NCBI GenBank assembly: GCA_026119855.1
Contig: JAOWBW010000358.1
Location: forward strand, 62,001 to 126,000
Reading direction: 5' to 3'
DNA length: 64,000 bases
Source of the DNA: Campanula takesimana
Taxonomy: Eukaryota > Streptophyta > Magnoliopsida > Asterales > Campanulaceae
Positions within the stretch are counted from its first letter, which is position 1, and every line of letters begins with the position of its first letter. Positions 1 to 11,089 of the stretch are shown here, piece by piece. Both the position numbers and the translations under genes were made by a program. A model generated the notes under the pieces. That model ran no database searches, was not told where the DNA came from, and saw nothing but the letters and a program-made list of their open reading frames with translations.

Positions 1-1
1 G

Positions 2-2302
2 GAGCACGAACAACATTTGCGAATGATCTTATCTATTCTTCGGGAGAAGCAATTGTTTGCAAAATTCAGTAAGTGTGCTTTTTGGCTCGAGGAGGTTTCT
101 TTTCTGGGGCACGTGGTTTCTAATGGAGGGATATCCGTAGATCCTTCAAAAATTGAAGCTATTGTGGATTGGAAGAGGCCGGAATCAGTTACGGAGATTC
201 GGAGTTTCTTGGGCTTAGCCGGGTACTATAGAAGATTTATTGAGGGATTTTCCAAAATTGCTACCCCGTTGACTCAGTTGACCAGAAAGAACGTGCCGTT
301 TGTGTGGGAAGAAAAATGCCAAATGAGTTTTGATGAATCGAAAAGGAGGTTGACCACCGCTCATGTACTTGTGTTACCAAATGGGAATGATGAATTGGTT
401 ATTTATAGTGATGCTTCAAAGGAAGGCTTGGGGTGTGTGTTAATGCAAAATGGGAAGGTGATTGCCTATGCTTCGAGGAAGTTAACTCCTAGTGAACAGA
501 ATTACCCGACTCATGACATGGAGCTTGCTGCGATTGTATTTGCGTTACATAAATGGAAGCATTATTTATATGGGACAAAGTTTGAGATTTTTACCGATCA
601 CCAAAGTCTAAAGTATCTTTTCTCGCAAAAGGAGTTGAACAATAGACAGCGCAGATGGATGGAATTGTTGAAGGATTTTGATTGCACCATTTCTTATCAT
701 CCGGGTAAAGCAAATGTGGTCGCTGATGCCATTAGTCGGAAATCTTATGTAGCTTCATTGATGGTGCGTGAATGGAAAATGTTGGAAGATGTTCGAGATT
801 GGGATCCTTATGAGTCCAAGCATGGGGCTATCTTTGCGAACATTAAGGTATTACCTGCCTTAATTCAACAAATTAAGGATGCTCAGAAGGATGATCCCGA
901 GTTGATGAAGATTTTGAGTAAGATTGGGGACAAAAAGTTTGAAGGGTTTTCTCTTAGTTCTGAAGGGGTTTTGAATTATAGAGGTCGTTTGTGTGTTCCT
1001 AATGTGGAAGGAGTAAAGCGCCAAGTTCTGGATGAGGGCCATAAGTCAAAGTATACTATTCACCCTGGGAGTACCAAAATGTATCGGGATTTGAAACAGC
1101 ATTTCTGGTGGAGTGGCATGAAGCGGGAAATAGCGGATTATGTATCGAAGTGTTTGACTTGCCAACAGGTTAAAGCGGAACATCAAAGACCCGCGGGGTT
1201 GCTTCAACCTCTTGAGATACCGGAATGGAAATGGGAACATGTGACGATGGATTTTGTGTCCGGATTACCGTGTACGAGGAGAAGGCATGATGCAGTTTGG
1301 GTAGTCGTAGACAGATTGACAAAGTCTTCTCATTTTCTACCCATCGAGATTAGCTATTCAATGGAAAGGCTTGCGACTTTGTATATCAACGAGATCGTGA
1401 GATTGCATGGGGTTCCAGTTAGTATCGTTTCTGATCGGGATCCTAGATTTACTTCTCGGTTTTGGCAAGCGTTTCAGAAGGCTTTGGGTTCCGAATTGAG
1501 GTTTAGCACGACTTTTCATCCACAAACCGATGGTCAATCGGAGAAAACGATTCAGATTCTTGAAGACATGTTACGGGCTTGTTCGGTTGACTTTGCAGAT
1601 TCTTGGGATACTCATTTACCTTTAGTGGAGTTTGCTTATAACAACAATTTTCAATCGAGTATCGAAATGGCTCCTTATGAAGCTTTGTATGGTAGAAAGT
1701 GTCGGTCTCCCATTTGTTGGGACGAAGTCGGGGAAGCTAAGATTTGGGGTGTCGATTTGGTTAATGATTCGGTTCAAAAGGTAAAGCTTATTCGAAATCG
1801 TCTAATCACCGCTCAAAGTAGAGATAAGAGCTATGCCGACCACCGGAGGCGAGATCTCGAGTTTCAGTCGGGTGACTTCGTGTTTTTGAAAGTGTCTCCG
1901 AAGGTGGGAATCCGAAGGTTTGGTAAGAAGGGAAAGCTTGCTCCAAGGTTTATTGGGCCTTTCGAGATATTAGATAGAGTTGGGAATCTTGCTTATCGTC
2001 TTGCGTTACCGCCTTCTCTAGGCCGATTACATAATGTGTTTCACGTGTCAGCGCTTCGTAAGTATGTGTATGATCCATCCCATGTGTTGTCGGAAGTACC
2101 GGAAGATATTGAACTGAATATGTCTTATGAGGAGAAACCAATTCGAGTGATTGATACTAAAGTGCAAGAGTTGAGAAACAAGAGTATTTCCCTAGTTAGA
2201 GTGGTATGGAGGAATCACGAAGTTGAGGAGTCAACTTGGGAATTGAGGGATGAGATGGAACGGAAGTATCCGTGGTTATTCGAAAATCTTGGTAAGTGTT
2301 AA
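2..2302 (+). CDS. Ty3/Gypsy pol, C-terminal part: RT end, RNase H, integrase, chromodomain
   Basis: The frame is open from the window edge (the first readable residues, EHEQHL, belong to RT), so this is a 5'-partial ORF with no internal stop. Domains in order: RT thumb (KCAFW..VSFLGHVVS, then FLGLAGYYRRFI near residue 65); RNase H (YSDASKEGLGCVL near 130 and TDHQSLKYL near 195); zinc-binding integrase N-terminus (HPGSTKMY..CLTCQQ, about 350-390); integrase core with WEHVTMDFVSGLP, a second Asp in SDRDPRF and a Glu in HPQTDGQSEK; a GPFEIL/LHNVFHVSAL module; and a C-terminal chromodomain-like segment (VVWRNHEVEESTWE). This layout with a chromodomain and long LTRs is typical of the Tekay/Del lineage. 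Lineage is from family knowledge; the domains are seen. Confidence 0.9.
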   Translation, partial: EHEQHLRMILSILREKQLFAKFSKCAFWLEEVSFLGHVVSNGGISVDPSKIEAIVDWKRPESVTEIRSFLGLAGYYRRFIEGFSKIATPLTQLTRKNVPFVWEEKCQMSFDESKRRLTTAHVLVLPNGNDELVIYSDASKEGLGCVLMQNGKVIAYASRKLTPSEQNYPTHDMELAAIVFALHKWKHYLYGTKFEIFTDHQSLKYLFSQKELNNRQRRWMELLKDFDCTISYHPGKANVVADAISRKSYVASLMVREWKMLEDVRDWDPYESKHGAIFANIKVLPALIQQIKDAQKDDPELMKILSKIGDKKFEGFSLSSEGVLNYRGRLCVPNVEGVKRQVLDEGHKSKYTIHPGSTKMYRDLKQHFWWSGMKREIADYVSKCLTCQQVKAEHQRPAGLLQPLEIPEWKWEHVTMDFVSGLPCTRRRHDAVWVVVDRLTKSSHFLPIEISYSMERLATLYINEIVRLHGVPVSIVSDRDPRFTSRFWQAFQKALGSELRFSTTFHPQTDGQSEKTIQILEDMLRACSVDFADSWDTHLPLVEFAYNNNFQSSIEMAPYEALYGRKCRSPICWDEVGEAKIWGVDLVNDSVQKVKLIRNRLITAQSRDKSYADHRRRDLEFQSGDFVFLKVSPKVGIRRFGKKGKLAPRFIGPFEILDRVGNLAYRLALPPSLGRLHNVFHVSALRKYVYDPSHVLSEVPEDIELNMSYEEKPIRVIDTKVQELRNKSISLVRVVWRNHEVEESTWELRDEMERKYPWLFENLGKC

Positions 2303-2323
2303 AATTCGGGTCGAATTTTCTTT

Positions 2324-2336
2324 TAGGGGGAGTGAT
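2324..2336 (+). promoter_or_regulatory. Polypurine tract of the Tekay-like element
   Basis: TAGGGGGAGTGAT directly precedes the TGTCACGACCC start of the LTR, where plus-strand DNA synthesis is primed in LTR retrotransposons. Confidence 0.75.
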
Positions 2337-4615
2337 TGTCACGACCCGAAACCCCGTCTCTATTTTTCTTAGTATTAAATAATTATTTAGTTATTGACTT
2401 GATTAATTATTTATTTAATTGATAAATTGCGTGTGCATTTTGTGAGTTATAATATTTATGCTTAGCATTTAATTGATTTTGTGGTAGTGTATTATATTTG
2501 GGTCTTAGTTGATAGTGGGGAGTATTAATTTTGTGTAAGTAGTAGTGGAGGGGGCTGAATGTAAGTTTTTGAATTTTTCACCTTCTCCTTCACCTCACCT
2601 TACCTCCCTCCCTCACTCACTCCTCTTACCCAGTTTCTTTTCTCTCTCTCCTTAGCCAAGAAGGTAAATTTCTCCTCTTCCTTCCCTCTTCATTTTACCT
2701 ATCTTTCCCCCATTTCCTCTCATTGTTCATGTTATATCAAACATCTAGATCGTCGCTAGGTTCGTGGGAAGCTCAATAGAAGTTGATTTGGTTGAGTTTG
2801 GATTCCTTTGAGGTAAGCTACTAAGCCCCCCCCCCCCTTAGCTTAAAATTTGTCATTTATGTTTTGTGTGAACATTGGATGATGATTTAATGCTTAGTTG
2901 TGAATTTAAATGTTGATTTGTATCTTTGATCATATTTTTGTGAAATTTGGGTATTTGAATCATCCTTTGGTTTGGGTTGTTTAAATGTTGCTAGATGAGT
3001 TATTTTAGGATTAGAAGTTGTTTTGGCACTTGGGTAAATTAGATGGGAGTGTTGGTGTTAATTTGGGGTGAAATGGTGATTTTGGTGTTTATTTTCGGGT
3101 GGAAGAACCCAGGAGGAAGATCTGGGTTCACTGAATTTTCTTGGAGGCGCGCGCATCCCTTGGTATGAGGCGCGCGCACCCTCCTCTTCACCAATCTGGA
3201 ATTTCCCACTGTCGGATGGAGGCGCACGCATCATTTTCTTGGAGGCGCGCGCACCCTTTCTATTTCAAATATTCTATTTGTGACTGATTTCAGGAGGCGC
3301 GCGCATCCCCTTTGTTTGAGGCGCGCGCTCCCCCTCCCCTGTTCTGGTAATTGCTCGTTTTTCGTTCAATCTTCGGTAAGTCATAACTTTCTCACCCGGA
3401 CTCCGTTTTAGGTGTGTAGGCTATCGTTTTAAAGATCTTTTTGAGTACTTCGAGATGAGTGGGTTTATTAAATGAAATGTCTAAGTATTGGTTGAGAGTG
3501 TTGGTTTGGGTCCGTTTGTGATCATGTTTGTAATGTGTTAAGGTGTGTAACCATTGTGCTCTTTTTGAGTAACTTCATGTGTTGATGTTGTTGTTGTTGA
3601 TCTCGTCATGAGAAATAGTTTGCATCCTTTGTGATGAATTTGGCTTGGTTCCCTACTTTGGAATCATTTCCCCGTGGTTGTTTCAAGCGAGTATTTATTA
3701 CTATGTGCTTGTATAGAGTCCAGCTGGCATTGTTGTGTTTGTTTTGGGCAGTGATGTATATTATAATGGCACGAGCCGAGTCCAGTTTAATGTACTTCAC
3801 TGGTAACCCAGTTTCCCCATGTTCAGTGGCCTTGAGTGGGATGCCCCTTTCCCGTGATCGTGGTTGGGATGAGCTAGCTCCTATGGTGAGTATTCTAGCT
3901 ACACGCTTGGGGGTATGACTATGTGTTATTTCCCCCACTACTGGTTGTTGTTGTTACTTGGTTCCGGGACCGGCTTCAGCTCTTTCATGCTGCTCAACGG
4001 ACTCTTCTCAAAGGATGGTGTTCCGTTTATAGAACCTTGGCTCAGTATCCACTTATGAGTGTTAATTTCCGCATATGGAGTTATGTGATGAGTGGACTAT
4101 ATCTTTTGTGTTATATGCAAATGTGAATGCCTATTGATATTGTTCCTTTGTGATTATCATGTTGGCATGAAGTGTAGTTGCATATTAGTAGCTTACTGAG
4201 ATTTTATCTCACCCCTTATTTGTTTACTGTTTTAGATAAGGGCGTGCATCCGGGATAGGTCACTTATCACAAGGAAGGCGTCGAAGTGGTAAATTCTTTT
4301 GGGGTATGTTTGTAAAGGTTACATTATGTAAATGTATAACCTTAATGGGTAGTGTATCCGTGACTTGATCTTGTAACACCTATTTTTGGATAATGTTGGT
4401 GTTCGTACTTTTTTATAGTTGTTGTAGGCCTTCGTGCCAAGTACTTTCGTTGTGAAAGTTGTTTGAAAGTAAGGTGGAGGTTTTGAACTTCAAAAGCGAA
4501 TTTTATTTATCTTTATGATAGTTTTCGAAAAGTTTTTGTTAAAAGTGTTTTATGACGTCTTCCGTGCGCGTCCCGAGCGTGGGGCCATGTAGGACCACGG
4601 GTACGGGGCGCGACA
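2337..4615 (+). repeat. 3' LTR of the Tekay-like element (2.28 kb)
   Basis: Begins TGTCACGACCC and ends GGGGCGCGACA, short imperfect inverted termini with TG...CA ends. It contains a C-run at 2826-2837 and a GC-rich cluster at about 3144-3330 with repeated GAGGCGCGCGC units in otherwise AT-rich DNA. Short open frames inside it (for example 3631-3918 plus, 3606-3938 minus) overlap each other on both strands and resemble no protein, so they are not called. Confidence 0.85.
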
Positions 4616-6750
4616 GGACCTATAAACTCCCCCCACTCCGTCCTTATGAAAAGTCCTGGAAGGGATATTTTGTTTGCAAAGTTGAAGATGTCGCGTATGT
4701 TATGCCTTTTGAGCCAGTTATTGGCATTAATGAAAAGCCTCATGCTGGATGGGAAGTATTTAAGAATATCAAGATGGTCGATGAAAACTTTGATGTGGGC
4801 AGTTCCTATAAACAACTGGACCCGATTATTCCGTGGAATATTGATGAAAAAGATGATGTCTTCGGGTTGTTTGAAGAAATTGGTCTTGAAGACGGATATG
4901 TGGTTATGATCGAAAAAGGTAATGGTGAAGCTTATGACCCGGTGAAGCACCTCAAGCCGGCAGTGGCACCACTTAATAACTGGTCCAGAACCACTGGCCC
5001 GCTCGCTACTACTGACACTCTGGTGGAGCAGTTTGGTTATGTTCGCCCTGATGGCCCCGCTTTTGAACCCTTTGTGCTATCTAATGTTGTTTCCGGGACT
5101 CCCGAAGAGGACCTCACTGTCGAGGACCTCGACGCGGTCGCCGAGCTTGTGCTCCCCTTTTTTGTGAATGAAGTTTCCTCTATTTCCGCTTACTCCTCGG
5201 TTGCCAATATTTTAAAAAATGATTTAACAAATAAAAATTTAACAACTAAAGTTAATCATGAATCTTTAAAAAACATAAGTCAAGATGAAAAAGACTATTT
5301 AATCGAGTTAAATAGGTTAGCAAAACAGCGTGGGGAACGAAAATTAGAAGCCTGTGGGGAAAATCTGTCTACCATCAATCTGGGGCTGAATGAAGAAGTC
5401 AAAGAAATGAAGATCGGGAGCTTCATGCAAGGGGCTGACAGGGAACAGCTGATCAGTTTACTCAAAGAATTTGTTGATGTGTTTGCCTGGTCGTATGAAG
5501 ACATGCCAGGGTTAGATCCGACGATCGTGGAACACCGAATTCCTACCTTTCCTGACGCCAAACCGGTCAAGCAAAAACTACGCAGAATCAAGCCGCAGTG
5601 GGCCCTTCAGGTTAAAGAGGAGATCGAGAGGCTGCTACAAGTAGGCTTCATCCGAGTTATGGAGTATCCCCAATGGTTGTCCAATATGGTCACAGTTGAA
5701 AAGGCGAACGGCAAAGTCCGGATATGTGTTGATTTCAGAGACCTCAACAAGGCTTGCCCGAAGGATGATTTCCCGTTACCAAATATTGACATTTTGGTGG
5801 ACTCGGTTGCAATGCACAAAGTGAAGTCATTCGTTGATGGAATGGCGGGTTATAACCAAATTAAGATGGCAGTAGAAGATCAAGAGAAAACTTCCTTCAT
5901 CACCCCGTGGGGACGTTCTGCTATACTGTGATGCCTTTCGGTCTTAAAAATGCCGGAACCACTTATCAAAGAGGTGCTACGACCCTTTTTCATGACATGA
6001 TCCACAAAGAGCTTGAAATCTAAGTGGATGACATGATTGTGCACTCAGTTGAAGAAGGCGCTCAGCATCTGATTGACCTCAGAAAGTTCTTCGAAAGGTT
6101 GCGGAAGTACCACATGAAATTGAATCCTGCTAAATGCACATTCGGTACTGTCCGAGGCAAAGTCTTAGGTTTCTTGGTAACTGAAAAAGGGATTGAAGTC
6201 GACCCCGACAAAATAAAGGCCATCACAGAAATGCCTCAACCTCGAACTCAAAAAGAGGTGAAAGGTTTCTTGGGAAGGATTCAATACATTAGCAGATTCA
6301 TACGGCAGTTAACCATGATGTGTGAACCGCTCTTTAAGCTCCTAAAAAAAGGACACCGGTCGATCATGGGATGAAGAATGCCAGATTTCTTTTGAAAAGG
6401 TCAAAGAATACTTGACAAGCCCACCGGTCTTGGCGCCACCTCATTCGTATAAACCCTTACGACTGTACCTAACAGTTACTGATACTGCAGTAGGAGCAAT
6501 GCTTACACAAGAAAAATAGGACTCCTGGGTGGAAAGTGCCATCTATTTTGTTAGCAGAAAGCTACAAGGGAGTGAATTGAACTACTCAGCGTTGGAAAAG
6601 GCATGTACCGGTTTGGTTTGGGTCTCGCAGCGATTAAAAATTTATCTGCAATCCTTACATGTCCAGATTATATCCCGAATGGATCCAGTGAAGTACATCC
6701 TCGAAAGGCCAACCATGTCCATCGAGTGGCCAAGTGGGCTTTTCTCTTAA
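4616..6750 (+). pseudogene. Tat-like pol, pre-RT region, RT and first RNase H (decayed)
   Basis: Translation resumes immediately right of the Tekay LTR (TYKLPPLRPYEKSWKG). A pre-RT domain is followed by the Tat-typical FAWSYEDMPGLD near 5485, the RT fingers (WLSNMVTVEKANGKVRICVD) and palm. Visible breaks: a frameshift near 5912 after FITPWG; a stop replacing the Tyr codon of the YVDD catalytic box at about 6022 (VDDMIVHS follows); a frameshift near 6350; and a stop near 6518 in the RNase H region, where TDTAVGAMLTQEK and LNYSALEKAC can still be read. The element cannot make a working RT. The ORF call at 4552 starts inside the Tekay LTR; its first residues are LTR-encoded, not Tat. Confidence 0.85.
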
Positions 6751-8632
6751 GCGAGTTTGATATGACTTACGCAACGCCTAAGTCCATTAAAGGAAGGGTG
6801 ATAGTAGACCAGCTTGCAGATTTGGCTCTTGATCTTGAGCCCGGACCAGAAGCTCAGTTTCCCGATGAAGGGATCTACACTGTTGATTGTTCGGAGAATA
6901 AGTGGCAACTCTTCTTTGATGGGGCTGCCAACAAGAGAGGTTTCGGAATTGGAATCTTGCTCATTGATCCAAGTGATGCGCACACGCCCATTGCTATCCG
7001 GTTAGACTTCGACTGTTCGAATAACACAGCAGAGTATGAGGCTTGCATCGCCAGCCTGGGAGAAGCATTAAATCGAGGGGTCAAAGAAATTGAAGTGTTC
7101 GGGGACTCCGCCTTGATCATCAATCAGGTCGAGGGAAAATGGAAAATCCTGGATCCAAGACTACAGCAGTATCATATTCGACTGGTAGCGCTCACAGAAC
7201 GCTTCTCAGATATCTCATTCCATTATCTCCCAAGGGACCGAAACAGATTCGCAGATACATTGGCTACCCTAGCCTCCATCATGGAATTCCCTGCAGATGT
7301 TATGGTAAAGCCGTTTGTGGTTAGTAAGAGATCAATCCCAGCCTACTGCCTGGATATTGAGCTAGAAAGCGAAGAGAATGAAGAGCCGTGGTATACAGAC
7401 GTATGGATTGTGCTCAGGAATGGTACCTACCCTCCAGAAAGGGACAAAAGGGCAAGGATTGCAATGCGCAGATGGGCCTCCCAATTTATGATTTCCGGAG
7501 ATCAGTTGTACAAAAGGTATCATCACGGACCAAATTTGCTTTGTGTAGATAAGACTGAGGCGAATAGAATCATGGATGAAATCCATGGGGGACTGTGTGG
7601 ACCCCACATGAATGGGCATATGCTCGCTAAGAAGATAGTGAGGCAAGGGTACTACTGGACCACGATAGAAAAGGATTGTATGATGGAAGTGCGAACCTGT
7701 GATCAGTGTCAGCGGTACGCTAGTCTACAACATCTGCCGCCACACGTTCTTTATCAATCAACTGCTCCTTGGCCTTTCTCCACATGGGGGATAGATGTTA
7801 TTGGTCAGGTCAAACCGAAAGTTTCGGGTGGGCAAGAATACGTGCTCGTAGCTATCGATTACTTTACCAAGTGGGTTGAGGCCGCTGCTTACAAAGTTTT
7901 GAATGCCAAGAAGGTAGCCGAGTTCATTCGTACCAACATTTTCTACAGATATGGGGTCCCTTATGAGATGATCTCAGATAATGGAACTCACTTTGAAGGG
8001 GAAGTCAACCGATTTCTTGACGAATTCCGGGTGGTCAGACACAAGTCATCCCCCTATCGACCCCAAGCCAATGGAGCGGTAGAAGCGGCGAACAAAACCC
8101 TGGAGAACATCATTAGAAAGATGGCTATCACTGGAAAAGATTGGTCCGAGAAGCTGCCTTTAGCCTTGTGGGGATACCGCACATTTGTTCGGACACTGAC
8201 TGGGGCTACTCCTTATTCACTTGCATATGGCATGGAAGCAGTTCTCCCGATTGAGATTGAAATCCCCTCTATGAGAGTTCTACTTGAGAATCAAGTGTCT
8301 GAAGTTGATTGGTTACAAAGTCGCCATGAAGAATTAGCATTGCTCGATGAAAATCGGTTGTTGGCCCTTGAGCACAATCGTGCGTACCAGCGCAGAATTG
8401 CCAGAGCATTTAACAAGAAAGTGAAAGACCGCAATATCAAAATGGGAGATCTTGTGCTGCGAGAAAAGCCACCAAGTTATGTCGACCCCGAGGGAAATGG
8501 AAGTCTCCGTGGTTGGGCCCCTACATTGTTAAGAAGATACAGTCTGGTGGAGCCGTGTTCCTGCAAACTGAATTTGAAGAAGACCTTGTTCAGCCCTGCA
8601 ACCTCAGCAAATTGAAGAAGTATTATGCGTAG
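6751..8632 (+). pseudogene. Tat-like pol, archaeal-type RNase H and integrase
   Basis: A long open frame (6603-8615) gives a second RNase H of the archaeal/plant type: WQLFFDGAANKRGFGIGILL with the first catalytic Asp, NNTAEYEAC with the Glu, then FGDSALIINQ and RNRFADTLATLAS. The integrase follows: a zinc-binding N-terminus (HMNGHML...CDQCQRYA), core WGIDVIGQV with the first Asp, ISDNGTHFEG with the second, and a Glu in NGAVEAANKTLEN, then a C-terminal part with DLVLREKPPSY. A frameshift near 8490 moves the last residues (NLSKLKKYY) to another frame, ending near 8630. The tandem pair of RNase H domains is the strongest evidence for the Tat lineage. Confidence 0.87.
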
Positions 8633-8975
8633 AAGACGCATATATTTGTGTTTCCTATCGAGTCTGTAAAAAAAAAAAAAAAAGGCGCAAAAGACAGCCC
8701 ACTAGAGGTGAAAACCCGAAAGGGCAGTTCTAGGTAAAAAGCAGGAGGCGCGCAAAATTTCATGTAACTGTGTCGAACTACGTTGACCTGAGCCTCTAAA
8801 GAGGAACGTAGGCAACCTTCGGGTCCGGTCATTAAAAGTAAAGAAAGCTTTTTATTCCCCACGTTGAACTTGCAAACATTACATTCAAAAGGAAAAACAA
8901 ACACAACAAACTTTGAAATAAAAACACATCATCTTGGCGTGGCAACCAAGGATTAAAGCGAAAATAACTGAAACT
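8633..8975. other. Tat 3' spacer between pol and the antisense ORF
   Basis: No gene. It holds an A-run at 8669-8683 and one copy (8776-8817) of the AACTACG...ACGTAGGCAACC module that recurs at 11.37-11.94 kb in the same element. Confidence 0.6.
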
Positions 8976-10392
8976 TTATTCAGGGACTAGACGATCGAAC
9001 ACGTTCGAATAAGGACCCGTCGAGCTTTCTCCCCTTTGATTCTCAGAGTTCGTTGCATCAGGCTGGGTGTTCCTTGAAGTTGAGCCCCGATCATTTCTGC
9101 GGCGTCCGGATCGATGACCGCTGCGTGGTTGACTCCCGCCAATCTGATTCTGGAAAACTGTCGGCCCTGTTATCTGGGAATAGTAATCCCCAGACAGAAT
9201 TTCTGGACCTACGAGCTCCAGTACCAAAGCTGCAATGGTAGCAGTTTCTTCAGCAATTTGAGGGCCCAACCACTCAAGATATTCCAAAGTGGGTTCATAA
9301 AATGTGTCCCCTTCACCCCGGCGCCTGCCTCGACCGATGTGTGCACCATTCTGACACCAAACCTCTTTGATCAAGTTGCATATGTTGGTACTCACCGGAA
9401 AATTATCTGTGATGGGGAAGGTCAGAAAAGGGGATCCCTTGGACTTGTCCGAACTGGCGAGCCACCCGTTGGCCCAAGTAGAAAGTGGTGGAGCGAAGCC
9501 CAGCCAGCCAGATGAAGGAATGACCCGCACTCGTAATGAGATACCTGCTCAAACCCCAATGCGGAGGCACCCACGTGATGTCTGCCGATGTGATCCGCTA
9601 AAAGTGTCCAACCCACTCCTTGACGGTAGTGCAGTTTTGCCTGTATAAACCTCGCCTTGGAAGCATAGAAGGGGTATAGTCTGGATTCGACACCGGCCGA
9701 ATGATCTTGAGATGCTCCTGAAGCCAGATCTACAATAGAATGGGGCTGCCCGACGTGAAAGCATCACCTCTGGGATAGTAGCCGTCCAGCCCATGCAAAG
9801 TCTCAGCCAAGAGGACAGTCATCACGTTGCCGGCACCACGCTTGCAAGAATCAACGATGTCCACCATCCTTGAGTCGATGAAGCCATCATAAGAAACGAA
9901 AAACATCTCTGCAAATAGGCACATAACCAAGGCAAAGTCCCTACGGTCGGAGTACACCGGGTTCTGAGGGTCAGCCTCGCCAAAGAGTTCGGGGAAGCAA
10001 GTAATGTCAAGGTGGGTCCCATGAAGGAGAACCCTTGAGAAGTCAATATCAAAGCCGAAGGTTTCAATGAGCCACCGAGCAGGTGTCCTGCGGGAAGTGG
10101 GCACCATGGCCTCGCCGTAAATGGTATTGCCTGTAATGACCCAGAATTCCTCAAAGGTGGGACACAGTTCGTCTTGATTGAAATTGAACAAGTGGGTCCG
10201 GGTTGACCAGAAAACAGAAGCACCGCGGATCATCTCCCACTGAATGGGAAGCTTCCTCAGAGTAAAGAGCAACTTGAAATGATAGTTTTCTTCTAGCACC
10301 GCTCGTACATTATTTGGGTATGAATTCACCCAGCAGTCGAGTCCTACCCGGTATTCTTCGATGTTAACCAGGGTTTGGCCAAGATTAGCCAT
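8976..10392 (-). pseudogene. Antisense ORF of the Tat-like element (plant mobile domain-like, decayed)
   Basis: Read on the minus strand from the ATG at 10392 (MANLGQTLVNIEEYRV). The first block (to the stop at 9730) contains LRKLPIQWEMIRGASVFW and CPTFEEFWVITGN, a pattern resembling uncharacterised plant proteins of the mobile-domain/aminotransferase-like class. The frame then breaks; homologous-looking sequence continues in a second frame (about 9422-9616) and a third (8976-9530), which ends in an Arg/Ser/Gly-rich tail (RSGHRSGRRRNDRG). The original product was therefore about 470 residues. Extra ORFs opposite to pol, downstream of it, are described for some Tat elements; the domain assignment is tentative. 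Upstream in-frame residues to 10494 are more likely 5' leader, because a TATA box lies there. Confidence 0.7.
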
Positions 10393-10477
10393 TTTAGAAG
10401 GGAAATGAGCTAAAGGATGCAAAGCAGGAAAGAAGGAGAAGTTGGTTGGTGTGAGAAATAAGAAGAGCTCCCCCTCC

Positions 10478-10485
10478 CTTTTATA
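10478..10485 (-). promoter_or_regulatory. TATA box of the Tat antisense ORF
   Basis: On the minus strand this reads TATAAAAG, 86-93 bp upstream of the antisense ATG at 10392. The leader between them is pyrimidine-rich. This fits a separate antisense transcription unit; it is a sequence match only. Confidence 0.55.
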
Positions 10486-11089
10486 ACCTCCCAAAAACTC
10501 GGCCTAAATCATCAGTATTCCAAAGGGGTTGTCTCCCCGTCCCCCCTAGCCAAAAGAAAGGTTCGAAAAGTCAAAAACCCAGCAGAAGGTGTCAGTCGTC
10601 CGTACGGCGGCTCTTAGAAAAGCTGACATTTTCCTTGTCCTCATCCCTAGGCATTGAACCTTGTCCCCTTTATCATGAATATAACCGCAGCCGCCCTCTG
10701 AAATCCGGGCTTGATTCAGTGTTGGTCATTAATCGCGAGTCGGTGTCATTTAAAAAAAAAAAAAGTATCCGGAATTTCAGAATAAAAGAAAGATTGTGTT
10801 CGGTCGGAATAATCCAATTTTTATCTGTGTGAATCACATCTGCCACTGCATGCAAAGCTAACTTGCAGATCAACGGACGAAGCCGATCCTGTTATCCCTC
10901 CCAATAGCAAAAAAGAATCAATCGGGGGTTAAAACAGCACCAGTGGATCACACAAAGCGGTGGTCTCTCGCTTAAAAAAGTACAAAAATCTCATCACACA
11001 GCAAAAACAAAGGCAGAAGAATCTGGACGGCGCAGAATGCAGCGTATCCTTGATTTTAGTTTGTGTACATAAATGGCTTCAGTTGTTTA

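Larger units (their letters stand above)
1..4615 (+). mobile_element. Tekay-like Ty3/Gypsy retrotransposon, 3' part
   Basis: The right-hand part of a chromovirus: the end of pol, a polypurine tract and a complete 3' LTR. The 5' LTR, gag and most of RT lie left of the window. Its right end (GCGCGACA, 4608-4615) abuts pol codons of a different Gypsy lineage, so it inserted into the Tat-like element. The base pairs after it, GGACC, should recur left of its 5' LTR as the target-site duplication. The uninterrupted pol frame suggests it is the youngest layer of the nest. Confidence 0.88.

Noticed and set aside
3606..3938. Overlapping 95- and 110-codon frames on both strands inside the Tekay LTR
   Set aside because: They overlap in opposite directions, resemble no protein and lie in an LTR that shows no other coding signs.
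9053..9648. Plus-strand frames of 60-130 codons opposite the Tat antisense ORF
   Set aside because: They are shadows of the minus-strand coding sequence; only the minus strand gives recognisable and continuous protein-like blocks.
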